From the NCBI GenBank assembly GCA_963805305.1, contig CAWDTM010000003.1, forward strand, positions 124,001 to 188,000: a DNA stretch of 64,000 nt. Reading direction: 5' to 3'. Below, one piece after another: positions 1 through 8,151 of the stretch. The first letter of the stretch is position 1. Each line of letters starts with the position of its first letter. The notes under the pieces were generated by a model that was not told the DNA's origin, made no database searches, and saw only the letters and a program-made list of their open reading frames with translations. This DNA comes from CAVXEH01 sp963805305. Its GTDB lineage: Bacteria > Chloroflexota > Limnocylindria > QHBO01. A program made the position numbers and the translations under genes.

Positions 1-495
1 GGACAGCTGGTCAGCGCGCACTTCACTGGACCCTTGCCGGACTGCCGTGTCGCGGACGGGGTGGTGACCATCCGCTACCGCCGCTCTCCGTTCTCGAGCC
101 GCCGCGCGCGGGTGCGGCTCAATCCATCGATCCCGTGGACTGTGGAGATCTCCGGCGGCATCACCGACCTGACCGGCGACATCGGCGTACCGCTGGCGGC
201 CCTGGAGGTGTCGGGCGGTGCGAACCACATCAGCCTGGACCTGCCGGCGCCGGTCGGCACCGCCGGCGTTCGGGTCACGGGCGTTGTGTCGAAGGCGGCC
301 ATCACGCGGCCGGGGAGTGTGCCGGTGCACCTGCTGGTGGGCGGCGGCGTCAGCCACCTGCGCCTCGACGACGTGACCGCCCGCCAGGTCAGCGGCCGCC
401 ACCACTACGAGTCGGGCGACTACGCCGGCACGCCCGACCGCTACGACATCGAGATCACCGGCGGCGCCTCCGACGTCCGCATCGTCCGTCGCTGA
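1..495 (+). CDS. Hypothetical beta-rich protein, 5' end outside window
   Basis: The reading frame is open from the first base, so the gene starts upstream of the window; a TTG at 34 is in frame but nothing marks it as a start. The visible 164 residues hold repeated short motifs of the form (I/V)-S/T-GG-x-S/T/N-x-(I/L) (for example around residues 50, 72, 115 and 155), as in parallel beta-sheet or DUF4097/LiaF-like adhesin folds. There is no membrane segment in the visible part. It is followed by about 300 bases without a gene. I do not recognise a specific family, so no function is assigned. Confidence 0.7.
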   Translation, partial: GQLVSAHFTGPLPDCRVADGVVTIRYRRSPFSSRRARVRLNPSIPWTVEISGGITDLTGDIGVPLAALEVSGGANHISLDLPAPVGTAGVRVTGVVSKAAITRPGSVPVHLLVGGGVSHLRLDDVTARQVSGRHHYESGDYAGTPDRYDIEITGGASDVRIVRR

Positions 496-517
496 CCCAG
501 CGCATCCGCTCCGGTAT

Positions 518-574
518 CGGCCTGCGCGGCGCGACTGGTGGTCGCGTACCGCAGGTCAAGGGCGGATGGCGACA
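518..574 (+). repeat. Short dispersed repeat, copy A
   Basis: It contains a perfect inverted repeat, CGCGAC-TGGTG-GTCGCG (530-546), followed by a stretch ending GGGCGGATGGCGACA. The first half recurs at 1870-1898 and the second half, slightly diverged, at 1995-2038. Copies A and C bracket the ECF sigma operon in the same orientation. Confidence 0.75.
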
Positions 575-801
575 ACTCACTGACCGAGGCGGGGCCGCGA
601 CGGCCGTTGCCAGCGGCCACCGACTCGTCAAGCGCTGGCGCGGCGAGCGTCATCACCTCCAGGCTGGACTGACTGGTCAGGCGCCGGTGTCCGTAGCGCA
701 TGACGCCTCCGAGCGGTGCAGGCGGCAGGTCGCGAAGCCGCGCTGAGCAGCAGATGGCACTCCGCCCGGGCAACCAGGGTGGCGGAACGCGCCTGCCGCT
801 T
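575..801. other. Intergenic, no gene seen
   Basis: No frame here has plausible codon content with a start and ribosome binding site. The stretch separates the end of the leftmost gene from the end of the ECF sigma operon, which run towards each other. I see no clear terminator hairpin. Confidence 0.6.
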
Positions 802-1347
802 CTATGGCTGGCAGGTGACGAGTCGACGTGCCCCCGCGGGATCTCCTGCAATGCCGAACGGAATCCCCGTCGCATCGTCGATCCGCACCAGTCCGTTGGC
901 GAACCGCGAAACGCCCGCCACGGACGCGGGTTCCCGGAAGCTCACGAACGGGCCACAGGCGCGCACCGTCCAGGTGACGGAGCCGCCTCCGCCGGCCATG
1001 ACGCTCAGGATGTCGACTGCAGGCACCGGCTCGTCGCTTGGCCACAGGGCCGTACCGTCGTGGAGCACCTCGCCCACCTTCGAGGCGACCTCGGACGCCG
1101 TCATCCGCGGATGGAGCCCGGCGGGCACGTTCACCGTGTAGGCATCTGCCGCACGTCCGCCCACCAGGAGGAAGGCGACGATCGCGGCAACCACCAGGAG
1201 GACCGCCACCAGCACCAGCACCCAGCGCGGCGTCCGGTACGGACGAGCGGCGTCGAGGTCCGCCAGCGACGGCGCGCCGCCGGAGGGCAGCCCATCCACC
1301 AGCGCGGCCAGGCGCGCGTCGAGCGCTGTGTCCGGTCGGTACGTCAT
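802..1347 (-). CDS. Single-pass membrane protein, probable anti-sigma partner of the ECF factor
   Basis: A 181-residue protein. Residues 1-40 are hydrophilic and predicted cytoplasmic, residues about 42-62 form one strong membrane helix (VLVLVAVLLVVAAIVAFLLV), and the remainder is extracytoplasmic with no recognised domain. Its ATG overlaps the TGA of the sigma gene by four bases (1344-1347), so the two are translationally coupled. This layout is typical of an ECF sigma factor with its membrane anti-sigma factor. There is no ZAS zinc motif in the cytoplasmic part, so the anti-sigma role rests on context only. The C-terminal half may sense an envelope signal. Confidence 0.7.
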   Translation of the reverse strand: MTYRPDTALDARLAALVDGLPSGGAPSLADLDAARPYRTPRWVLVLVAVLLVVAAIVAFLLVGGRAADAYTVNVPAGLHPRMTASEVASKVGEVLHDGTALWPSDEPVPAVDILSVMAGGGGSVTWTVRACGPFVSFREPASVAGVSRFANGLVRIDDATGIPFGIAGDPAGARRLVTCQP

Positions 1348-1817
1348 GGCTCCAGCTCCCGCCGCAGCACGGCCTTGTCGCGGCTGATCCAGCTGCCGAC
1401 CGTTCCGGCCGGCACGCCCAGCATCTCCCCGACCTCGGCCTGGGTGTAGCCGTCGACCACGTGCAGCACCAGTGCGGCCCGATGGCGCGGCTCCAGCAAC
1501 CCGACCGCTGCCCACAGGTCCGGATCGATCGCCGGCTGCCAGGCGGGCGATGGCGCCATCGGCCTCTGCAGGACAGTCCACCGGCGACGACGCCGGAGCT
1601 CGTTGAAGGCCACCCGCAGGCCGATGGTGTAGAGCCAGGCGCGGACATCGGCTCCGTCGAAGCGAGCCCAGGCGCGATAGGCGCGCAGGTAGGCCTCCTG
1701 CGCGGCATCCTCGGCCGCGTGCGGGTCGCGCAGGACCAGGGTCAGGCGCTGCAGGAGCGCCGGGTAGTGGGTTGCCACCGCTGCCTCGAACGCCGCTGGG
1801 TCCGCGGACTCCTCCAT
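1344..1817 (-). CDS. ECF-family RNA polymerase sigma factor
   Basis: A 157-residue sigma-70 family protein, the normal size for an ECF factor. Region 2 (about residues 10-75) shows the core-binding and -10 recognition pattern with DAAQEAYLRAYRAW and WLYTIGLRVAFNELRRRRR. Region 4 (about 100-150) carries a helix-turn-helix around GYTQAEVGEMLGVPAGTVGSW. The ATG at 1817 is chosen because GGGAGGAG lies just upstream; an in-frame GTG at 1841 lacks such a site. It is first in a two-gene operon with a membrane protein that probably holds it inactive. The 280 bases upstream carry two copies of a repeat containing an inverted repeat, a possible autoregulatory site. Confidence 0.92.
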   Translation of the reverse strand: MEESADPAAFEAAVATHYPALLQRLTLVLRDPHAAEDAAQEAYLRAYRAWARFDGADVRAWLYTIGLRVAFNELRRRRRWTVLQRPMAPSPAWQPAIDPDLWAAVGLLEPRHRAALVLHVVDGYTQAEVGEMLGVPAGTVGSWISRDKAVLRRELEP

Positions 1818-1869
1818 GGCTCCTCCCGCACCAGACAACACCCGATGTCCGTCGATTGTTGCAGGGTGC

Positions 1870-1898
1870 CGACCTGCGTGGCGCGACTGGTGGTCGCG
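1870..1898 (+). repeat. Short dispersed repeat, copy B
   Basis: It shares 27 of 29 bases with 518-546, including the perfect CGCGAC-TGGTG-GTCGCG inverted repeat (1882-1898). It lies about 55 bases upstream of the ECF sigma start. Confidence 0.75.
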
Positions 1899-1994
1899 GT
1901 ATGTGCCTCGGGGATGTAGCGGGGCGTGACGGCGTGCGTTCGCGAGCGCGGATCAGGCGCTGGGCGACGCCGGGGGCATGCTCGACGGACGTAG

Positions 1995-2038
1995 CGCGAC
2001 TGGTGGGCGCATACCGCAAGTCGGGGCGGATGGCGACA
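1995..2038 (+). repeat. Short dispersed repeat, copy C
   Basis: It aligns with 530-574 at about 90% identity with a one-base gap. Here the right arm of the inverted repeat is degraded (GGCGCA instead of GTCGCG). It lies between the ECF sigma promoter region and the end of apbE. Confidence 0.7.
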
Positions 2039-2094
2039 GGTTCGGATGGCGGCGGCGGCCGACGGCGGGGAGGCCGATGGCGGCGGCTTCGGGA

Positions 2095-2922
2095 TCAGGC
2101 GGCGGGGTGCGCTGAGGGCGCAGGGTCAGCCAGCAGCGGGCCGATCACCGGGCTCCACAGCACGCGCTCGTCGGCTGTGATGGCGTAGACGCCGTACCCG
2201 GGATGACGGGCGACCCAGTCCAGGCCGGCGATGCCCATGGCGAAGGCGGTGGTTGCGTAGGCGTCGGCGTAGGTCAGGCTTGGCCCGACGACAGTCACGC
2301 TGAGCAGCTCTGCCGGCGCCGTGTCACGCCCCGGCACCCGGATGTGGTCACCGCGTTCGTAGGCCGCAGACGTGGCGACCGCCCCGCGCCGCACCTCGAG
2401 CACGCACGCGACCCGGTCGCCGATGAAGGGATGGCGGATCCCGACGCGCCACCCGCGCCCGGGGGCGGGCTCGCCGCGAACCAGGATGTCGCCCCCGGCG
2501 TTGATCGCGAAGTTCCGCGCCCCGGCGGCGTCCAGGAGGAGCGCGGCCTCGTCCACGGACCAGCCCTTGACCACGCCGGACGGGTCGAGGGCGTCATCCG
2601 CGCGGTGGTGTCGAGCGTCGAAGTAGCCGTCGGACTGGGCGGCCAGCTCGTCACAGAGGGCCAGCACCTGGCGAACGTCCAGGCTTGCCTCGCGCTCGGG
2701 AAGCTCGCCACGGCCGACCCGGCTGATCTCGGTGTCGGACCGGTAGGTGCTGAATCGCGCGTCCACGTCACGCAGCCAGGCGAATGTCCGGTCCAGCGCG
2801 CTGAGCGGCACCCCCGCGTCGCGCACCCGGATGCCCACTGCGGTCCCCATCACCTGCTCGACCCGACTCAGCGCAACCGGGGTGTCGGGCATGGGTCCGA
2901 TGCCGGCGGGCAGCTCAGCCAT
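2095..2922 (-). CDS. apbE: FAD:protein FMN transferase (ApbE family)
   Basis: ApbE enzymes transfer FMN from FAD to a threonine or serine of target proteins. The 275-residue protein shows family landmarks: MGTAVGIRV near the start, DARFSTYRSDTEISRV, DPSGVVKGWSVDEA, a glycine-rich NAGGDILVRG, and TYADAYATTAFAMG near the C-terminus, which corresponds to the metal-binding D-A-x-(A/S)-T region. The ATG at 2922 overlaps the end of the FMN-binding protein gene by eight bases. The adjacent gene encodes a protein with an ApbE target motif, so the natural substrate is probably that neighbour. No signal peptide is evident, so the location of the reaction is not clear. Confidence 0.93.
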   Translation of the reverse strand: MAELPAGIGPMPDTPVALSRVEQVMGTAVGIRVRDAGVPLSALDRTFAWLRDVDARFSTYRSDTEISRVGRGELPEREASLDVRQVLALCDELAAQSDGYFDARHHRADDALDPSGVVKGWSVDEAALLLDAAGARNFAINAGGDILVRGEPAPGRGWRVGIRHPFIGDRVACVLEVRRGAVATSAAYERGDHIRVPGRDTAPAELLSVTVVGPSLTYADAYATTAFAMGIAGLDWVARHPGYGVYAITADERVLWSPVIGPLLADPAPSAHPAA

Positions 2923-3427
2923 TGACCTGGTCCAGAATCGACTGCACCGACTGCGCGTACGCGTATGACGTGTAGGTCGCCCCGCTGATGAGGTCGATCT
3001 GGGCACTCTGGGCAGTGAGCACCTCCTGGCGCAGGATCGGCGCCACGTAACTGCTGATCTGCGCCGATCGCTGCCGGTCGTTCGGCAGCTGGAGCGCCTG
3101 CACATCGGTGATCTTCCCGTCGGAGAACGTGGCTTGCAGCTGGACCGTTCCGAACCGGGTCTGGAGCGCCGGCCCGTTCACCGTCCCGTTGGCGGTCCCG
3201 CCGCCACCCTGCTGCGGTGCCGGCGTGGTCGTGCTGCCCGGGTTCGACACCGTGCCGCCCGTCCCGCCGGTGTTGCCATCGCCGGTGCCCGTGCCGTTGC
3301 CGCCCGTCGACCCGCTGGCTGGCAGGGTCTGCACCGGATTGTCCGGCGTCTTGAAGCTGAAGAGCAGGGCGAGCCCCAGGGCCGTCATCCCGGCGGCGAT
3401 GACCCCGCGTTTCGGCAAGGTTGGCAC
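2915..3427 (-). CDS. FMN-binding domain protein, covalent flavin carrier
   Basis: A 170-residue exported protein. An N-terminal membrane anchor (about residues 8-24, GVIAAGMTALGLALLFSF) is followed by a long Gly/Thr/Asn-rich linker (about 30-80) and a C-terminal FMN_bind domain. Near the end SGATYTSYAYAQS matches the flavinylation motif, in which ApbE attaches FMN to a Ser/Thr. The GTG at 3427 is chosen because CTAGGAGAACGGAGCTC precedes it and because it gives a clean anchor; longer starts run into the upstream oxidoreductase. It lies between the ferric-reductase-like gene and apbE, so it probably passes electrons from the membrane flavocytochrome to an outside acceptor. Confidence 0.88.
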   Translation of the reverse strand: MPTLPKRGVIAAGMTALGLALLFSFKTPDNPVQTLPASGSTGGNGTGTGDGNTGGTGGTVSNPGSTTTPAPQQGGGGTANGTVNGPALQTRFGTVQLQATFSDGKITDVQALQLPNDRQRSAQISSYVAPILRQEVLTAQSAQIDLISGATYTSYAYAQSVQSILDQVNG

Positions 3428-3440
3428 GAGCTCCGTTCTC

Positions 3441-4817
3441 CTAGTAGCTGAAGCGTTCCATGTGGATCTGGGCGTCCGGGACGCGCAGGGCGCGCAGGCT
3501 GCGGTGCACGGCATCCATCATGGGAATGGGTCCGCAGACGTAGACGTCGCGGTGCCGCACGTCCGGCACCAGCTTCCCGAGCTGGCGCGGGCGCAGGGGA
3601 TCGCGGCGCATCTCGCGTCCGCCACGCTCGCCCACGAGGTAGTGGATCCGGTCGCCTCGTTGGCGGATCAGCTGATCCAGCTCATCGCGGAACACGACGT
3701 CGTCCCAGTCGGAGGCGCGATACAGGACGGTCACTGCACCGTGCCCTCCCGGGAGCTCCTCGAGCAGGGCGCGGAGCGGCGTGATCCCGATCCCGCCGGC
3801 CACGAGCAGGACGCGGGTTCGCCGGCGCAGCGCGCCGGTCAATGCGCCATAGGGGCCCTCCGCGAAGACGCGCGTGCCCGGCTTGAGGGCGAGCAGCCGG
3901 TGGGAGTAGTCACCCAGGTCCTTGATGGTGATCCGCAGGTTCTCGCCGTTCGGCGCCGATGAGAGCGAGAAGGGATGGGCCCGCCACCAGCCGTCACCGG
4001 CCAGGAAGCGCCAGACGAAGTACTGGCCGGCCCGGCAGGCGAGCTGGTCCAGGTTCGTCCCGGTGATGTAGATCGATACGACGCCCGGTCCCTCGGGGAC
4101 CACGGCCGCGACGCGAAGCTTGTGGCGCAGCGAGAGCGCGATGGGCTGGCCGACGCGGAACACCACGATCAGCCCGGCCGCCGCGACATACAGGCCTATC
4201 CAGAAGAGGCGGGCCATGGCGTCGTCCGTAAAGTCGGTGCCAACCGCCAGCTCGTGCCCGAAGCCCAGGGCGATGGCGAGGTAGGCGTACAGGTGCAGCC
4301 CGTACCAGGTCTCGTAGCTCACCCGCCGCTGCACCGCCCGCATGGACATGACGGCCACCATGATCAGCAGCCCCAGCGCGACGGTTGCCATGAGCAGGTA
4401 CGGGTACGTCGTGAGCAACGTCCAGGCCTCGCCGAGCACCGAGTTCGACACCCCCATGGCATAGCCCACCGTGGTGAGGATGGTGTGCCCCACCAGCAGC
4501 CAGAGGACGCTGAAGCCGATCCATCGGTGCCAGACCGCCAGGCGCTCCATGCCCAGCTGCTGGTCCAGCCACGGCGAGCGGGACATGAGGACCAGCTGCA
4601 CCAGGGCCAGGTAGGTTCCGACCAGGGCGGTGACCTGCCCAAGCGCGGTGAGCGTGCCGGACAGGGTCGTCAGCTGGTCGAGTCCACCGTGCCGAACCCA
4701 CATGCCCACCACCAGCGCGCCGACACCGAGGAGGATCCCCCCGATGTCGGCGGGCCGGATGGGCCAGAGGCGCGGAACCGGAACCCGGTTCAGGCTGCGG
4801 CTGAGGCTCGGTTGCAT
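3441..4817 (-). CDS. Ferric-reductase-like membrane flavocytochrome oxidoreductase
   Basis: A 458-residue protein with about six N-terminal membrane helices (about residues 22-215) including HRWIGFSVLWLLVGH and WYGLHLYAYLAIALGFGH, whose histidines fit haem ligation in the ferric reductase-like domain. Then comes an FAD-binding barrel with AHPFSLSSAP (about 285) and an NAD(P)-binding part with VAGGIGITPLRALLEEL and DVYVCGPIPMMDAVHRSL. It should move electrons from cytoplasmic NAD(P)H through FAD and haem across the membrane. The ATG sits a few bases after the stop of the HtrA-like gene, and the FMN-binding protein follows within 13 bases, so the genes form one operon. The true electron acceptor is unknown. 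Confidence 0.9.
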   Translation of the reverse strand: MQPSLSRSLNRVPVPRLWPIRPADIGGILLGVGALVVGMWVRHGGLDQLTTLSGTLTALGQVTALVGTYLALVQLVLMSRSPWLDQQLGMERLAVWHRWIGFSVLWLLVGHTILTTVGYAMGVSNSVLGEAWTLLTTYPYLLMATVALGLLIMVAVMSMRAVQRRVSYETWYGLHLYAYLAIALGFGHELAVGTDFTDDAMARLFWIGLYVAAAGLIVVFRVGQPIALSLRHKLRVAAVVPEGPGVVSIYITGTNLDQLACRAGQYFVWRFLAGDGWWRAHPFSLSSAPNGENLRITIKDLGDYSHRLLALKPGTRVFAEGPYGALTGALRRRTRVLLVAGGIGITPLRALLEELPGGHGAVTVLYRASDWDDVVFRDELDQLIRQRGDRIHYLVGERGGREMRRDPLRPRQLGKLVPDVRHRDVYVCGPIPMMDAVHRSLRALRVPDAQIHMERFSY

Positions 4818-4824
4818 GCGGCGA

Positions 4825-6051
4825 TCAACCGCCGCCCTGCGCCGGCATGGTCCCCAGGGTCAGGCTCAAGGTCAGCGTGCTGGAGCCACGCTGCACGGTG
4901 AGCTTGACCGTATCGCCCGGTGCGTGGGTGACGATCAGGCTCGACAGGTCGTGCGATGCATCGACCGTCTGGCCGTCCACCGCGGTGATGATGTCTCCGT
5001 CCTTCAGCCCGGCGGCCGCGGCGGGGGTGCCGGACAGGACCCCGGTGGACCCGTTACGGGGCGGTCCCACGAGCGCACCGTGGTCGATCGACAGGTTGTC
5101 CTGCTGCGCCAGGCCCTTGGTCACCGGCTGGTAGTAGACCCCGATCCAGGGCCGCGCCAGCGGCTTGCCGGCCAGCGCTTCGTCCATGATCCCCTTGGCG
5201 GCGTCGATCGGGATTGCGAAGCCTATGCCCTGCGCGCTCTGGTTCACGGCGGTGTTGACGCCAATCACCTGGCCGGCCGAGTTGACCAGCGGGCCGCCCG
5301 AGTTGCCCGGGTTGATGGCTGCATCGGTCTGGATCAGGTTGTTGAGCTCCTCGGAGCTCGTCTGGCTGACATCACCCGCGGTGATCTGACGTCCGAGCCC
5401 GGAGACGACGCCGGTGGTCACGGTGTTCTGGAACGTGCCCAGCGGGTTGCCGATAGCAATGGCCAGCTGTCCCTGCTCGAGATCAGCGCTCGTGCCGATG
5501 GGCGCTACGGGCAGACCCGTGGCGTCGACCTTGACGATTGCCAGATCCGTGAGCGTATCGATGCCGTACACGGTGCCGGTGAAGGTGCGCGAGTCGGCCA
5601 GGATCACCTGGATCTGCTGGGCACCCTCGACCACGTGGCGGTTGGTCAGGATCCAGCCGTTCGCGTTGAAGATGAACCCGGACCCGGAGCCGCCCGACCC
5701 CACGTTGGACCGGACCTGGATGGTCACTACCGCCGGCGACACCTTTTGCACGGCACTGATCACCGCGGAGTTTTCGTCGAGGTGGACGTTGCTCACGGTC
5801 GTGCCGCCCGCGGTCGTGGTGGATCCGGTGGCCGCCGCGGCGGCATCCCGATCGAGGAGGTTCGAGACGGCGACCGCGCTCAGCGCTCCGGAGATCATGC
5901 CGATCACCAAAGCCAGCACGACGAACGGAACCCACCAGGCCCGGCGTCGATCGGCCACGATGGCGGAATCGTGGGGCCGTTGCGGAGTGGGAGGAAGATA
6001 CGCGGAGCCCGGGGTCGCGTCCGGGTTCTGCTGATCTGGCAGGTGCATCAT
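4825..6051 (-). CDS. HtrA/DegP-like serine protease with PDZ domain
   Basis: A 408-residue S1C-family protease. A cytoplasmic stretch is followed by one membrane helix (about residues 41-64), a low-complexity linker, the trypsin-like domain and a C-terminal PDZ domain (about 315-400, with GTPAAAAGLKDGDIITAVDG). The catalytic triad is visible: His in TNRHVVEG, Asp in DTLTDLAIVKV and Ser in NPGNSGGPLVN. It should degrade or chaperone damaged envelope proteins. ATG at 6051 is used; ATG 6048 and GTG 6057 are in frame and no strong ribosome binding site separates them. It is the first gene of the operon with the flavin electron-transfer genes, so envelope redox stress may link them. Confidence 0.92.
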   Translation of the reverse strand: MMHLPDQQNPDATPGSAYLPPTPQRPHDSAIVADRRRAWWVPFVVLALVIGMISGALSAVAVSNLLDRDAAAAATGSTTTAGGTTVSNVHLDENSAVISAVQKVSPAVVTIQVRSNVGSGGSGSGFIFNANGWILTNRHVVEGAQQIQVILADSRTFTGTVYGIDTLTDLAIVKVDATGLPVAPIGTSADLEQGQLAIAIGNPLGTFQNTVTTGVVSGLGRQITAGDVSQTSSEELNNLIQTDAAINPGNSGGPLVNSAGQVIGVNTAVNQSAQGIGFAIPIDAAKGIMDEALAGKPLARPWIGVYYQPVTKGLAQQDNLSIDHGALVGPPRNGSTGVLSGTPAAAAGLKDGDIITAVDGQTVDASHDLSSLIVTHAPGDTVKLTVQRGSSTLTLSLTLGTMPAQGGG

Positions 6052-6142
6052 GCCCACGAGGATGGCAGGCGATTCTGAACGTCGTCTGAGAACGCGGCTC
6101 CTGGAGGCGCTGCTGCGGGGCGCACCGGATCTGAACCTCTGT

Positions 6143-6164
6143 TGCTACGGATCCGTACTATCTT
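6143..6164 (+). promoter_or_regulatory. Palindrome-centred operator candidate, copy 1
   Basis: It contains the perfect 12-base palindrome TACGGATCCGTA within a 22-base block. That block matches, reverse-complemented, 20 of 22 bases at 35000-35021. It lies between divergent genes: about 90 bases from the HtrA-like start and 40 bases from the propeller lipoprotein start. Confidence 0.6.
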
Positions 6165-6203
6165 CCGACAGCCACGCTCCGAGCCGCACAGGGTGATCAA
6201 GCC

Positions 6204-7247
6204 ATGACCGGGAACCGTCCGCGACCCCCAGCCGTCGCATTCCTGCTGACCGCCGTGCTCGTCCTCTCGGCCTGCTCGGCCGGTGGCGGAGGGTCCGCCA
6301 GCAAGACCCCGGGTACGAGCCGGGCGGCCGCGAGCGGAACGCCCGCTGGCACACCGGTCCCGCAGGCGCTGCCCTCCGTTGACGCGCTTCCGGGGACCAT
6401 CGGAACCATCCGGGTCGGGCGCAGGCCCTGCGCCCAGGACATGAGCCCCGACGGCCGGATCTTCGTCAGCGACTACGGCCAGGCGACGGTCATGAGCATC
6501 GATCCGACGGCGGGGACCATCACCCAGCTGGCGCGCGTGCCCGGCGCCCCCTGCGGGATCGCCTATGCCGGCGGGTTCGTCTGGGTGGGCCTCGAGGGCA
6601 CGCACAAGCTGCTGCGCCTCGATCCCGATACCGGCGACCTCCTGCAGACAATCGACCTGCAGGGCGACCCGTGGGACGTGCAGCCCGGTGGCGGATACGT
6701 CTGGGTGGCCGACCGCGGGCTGCCCGGGGTCGTTGGGTACGACGAGAAGACCGGCGCGCCGGGCCCCAGGGTCGTGACCGGTGACGACCCCTGCGGGCTC
6801 GCATACCGAGATAGGCACGTGTGGGTCACGCTGGTCACCCCGCACAAGGTCATCCGGCTCAACGCCGCCGGCGACGCCGAGGACTTCCGGGTGGACGTGG
6901 GGACGGCGCCCTGCTGGTTCGGAGACGGCGACGGCGACTCGCTGTGGGTCAACGATGTAACGGCAGGTGACGTCATCCGCATCGATCCCGCGACGGGCAA
7001 GACCATCGCGACCGTCCACCTGGGTGGCGCGCCGCGCGATCCCGCCGTTGCCTTCGGATCGCTCTGGGTTGCCAACGGCATCGATGGCGTCCTGAGCCGG
7101 ATCTCGCCGGAGACCAACACGGTCACCGGGACGCTGCTGCTGGCACCGGGGATCTTCGTGGTCGAGCCGGCCGGCAACGAGCTGTGGGTGGAGAACTTCA
7201 AGGGGGAGGATATCTACCGCGTGGACCCGGCAAGCGTCGGCCGGTGA
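6204..7247 (+). CDS. Beta-propeller lipoprotein (YVTN/virginiamycin B lyase-like fold)
   Basis: A 347-residue exported lipoprotein. The signal peptide ends in the lipobox LSAC (Cys about residue 24) and is followed by a Ser/Thr/Ala-rich linker. The body shows six or seven repeats of the form G-x-(V/L)-W-V-x(n)-V-x-R-I/L-D-P-x-T-G, typical of an NHL/YVTN-like propeller (for example FVWVGLEGTHKLLRLDPDTG and SLWVANGIDGVLSRISPETN). AGGGTGA precedes the ATG at a good distance. The next gene starts inside its stop codon, so they form an operon. The closest described fold is virginiamycin B lyase, but catalytic residues cannot be judged here, so a binding or sensing role is equally possible. Confidence 0.85.
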   Translation: MTGNRPRPPAVAFLLTAVLVLSACSAGGGGSASKTPGTSRAAASGTPAGTPVPQALPSVDALPGTIGTIRVGRRPCAQDMSPDGRIFVSDYGQATVMSIDPTAGTITQLARVPGAPCGIAYAGGFVWVGLEGTHKLLRLDPDTGDLLQTIDLQGDPWDVQPGGGYVWVADRGLPGVVGYDEKTGAPGPRVVTGDDPCGLAYRDRHVWVTLVTPHKVIRLNAAGDAEDFRVDVGTAPCWFGDGDGDSLWVNDVTAGDVIRIDPATGKTIATVHLGGAPRDPAVAFGSLWVANGIDGVLSRISPETNTVTGTLLLAPGIFVVEPAGNELWVENFKGEDIYRVDPASVGR

Positions 7248-8020
7248 TGCCGGCGGCGAGACGATCCGGGGTGCTCCAGTCCCGGTCCGTGATCCTCTTC
7301 GCCGCGGGCCTCGTCCTCGCCGGCTGCGCGGTCGCGCAGCCGGCGAGCCCCGGCTCGGTCTCGAACGCGGGCACGAACACGACGCTCAACGCGCTCGCGT
7401 CGGCGCAACCCGCGTCGCAGGCGTACCGGCCCTTCCTCCAGCAGTCGAGCATGGAGGCCGGCATCTATCAGCTCGCGGCCGGCGCAACGGACTCCCAGGA
7501 GACCCACCAACGCGACGAGCTCTACGTCATCCTCTCCGGATCAGCGACCCTGGAGGTCGACGGCACGCGGCAGGCGATCACGGCCGGTTCCATCGCCTAC
7601 GTCCGCGCGGGCGTGCGCCATAGGTTCACCGCCATCACCAGCGCCCTGCAGGTCCTCGTCGTGTTCGCCAGCGCCCCGACCAACCCGGCGGACCCCGCGT
7701 GGCAGCTGAACGCGCGCGATGCGCTCAGCGCGGCGGCAGATCCGGACCGTAACGTCTGGTCGCCGTTCCTGCGCACGAGCACGATGACGGCCGGCCTCTA
7801 CCTGCTGCCGGCGTCCGTCGGCGGCGATCACCCGCAGACCCACGCCACCGATGAGCTCAACCTCATGTTCGCCGGCAGCGCGGAGTTCGTCGTCGACGCC
7901 GGGACGTCGGTCGCCATCGGCCCCGGCAGCGTCATGAGCGTCGACGCCGGCCACCAGCATGCCTTCGCCGCCCTCGCCGCTGATGTCGTGGACCTGATCA
8001 TCTGGCCGCACGCCGGCTGA
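7247..8020 (+). CDS. Bicupin-domain lipoprotein
   Basis: A 257-residue protein whose signal peptide ends in LAGC. Two cupin domains follow in tandem (about residues 60-150 and 165-255). Both keep a likely metal triad: ETHQRDELYVIL...VRHRF in the first and QTHATDELNLMF...HQHAF in the second. The ATG overlaps the stop of the upstream propeller lipoprotein by one base (TGATG), so the two are co-translated. Cupins of this type bind a divalent metal and may be dioxygenases, isomerases or plain binding proteins; the substrate cannot be told. Two outer-face lipoproteins in one operon suggest a shared extracellular task. Confidence 0.85.
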   Translation: MPAARRSGVLQSRSVILFAAGLVLAGCAVAQPASPGSVSNAGTNTTLNALASAQPASQAYRPFLQQSSMEAGIYQLAAGATDSQETHQRDELYVILSGSATLEVDGTRQAITAGSIAYVRAGVRHRFTAITSALQVLVVFASAPTNPADPAWQLNARDALSAAADPDRNVWSPFLRTSTMTAGLYLLPASVGGDHPQTHATDELNLMFAGSAEFVVDAGTSVAIGPGSVMSVDAGHQHAFAALAADVVDLIIWPHAG

Positions 8021-8138
8021 GGACTGACCATAGGGTCCTGCTACCTGGACTGAGCCAGACGATCGCCGGCCCGTGCACCAACGCAGAACCAGCGGCGCGA
8101 GCGATGGGGCAGGTATACGCAGTCGGCCGCGGACGAGC

Positions 8139-8144
8139 TAGAGT
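8139..8144 (+). promoter_or_regulatory. -10 hexamer for a leaderless transcript
   Basis: TAGAGT, 7 bases before the GTG at 8152, with no Shine-Dalgarno sequence. It fits the pattern seen at several other starts in this window. Confidence 0.4.
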
Positions 8145-8151
8145 CGTCCAG

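Noticed and set aside
441..875. Minus-strand frame of 144 codons in the first intergenic stretch
   Set aside because: The translation has no fold pattern, crosses the repeat copy A and overlaps the ends of two better-supported genes.
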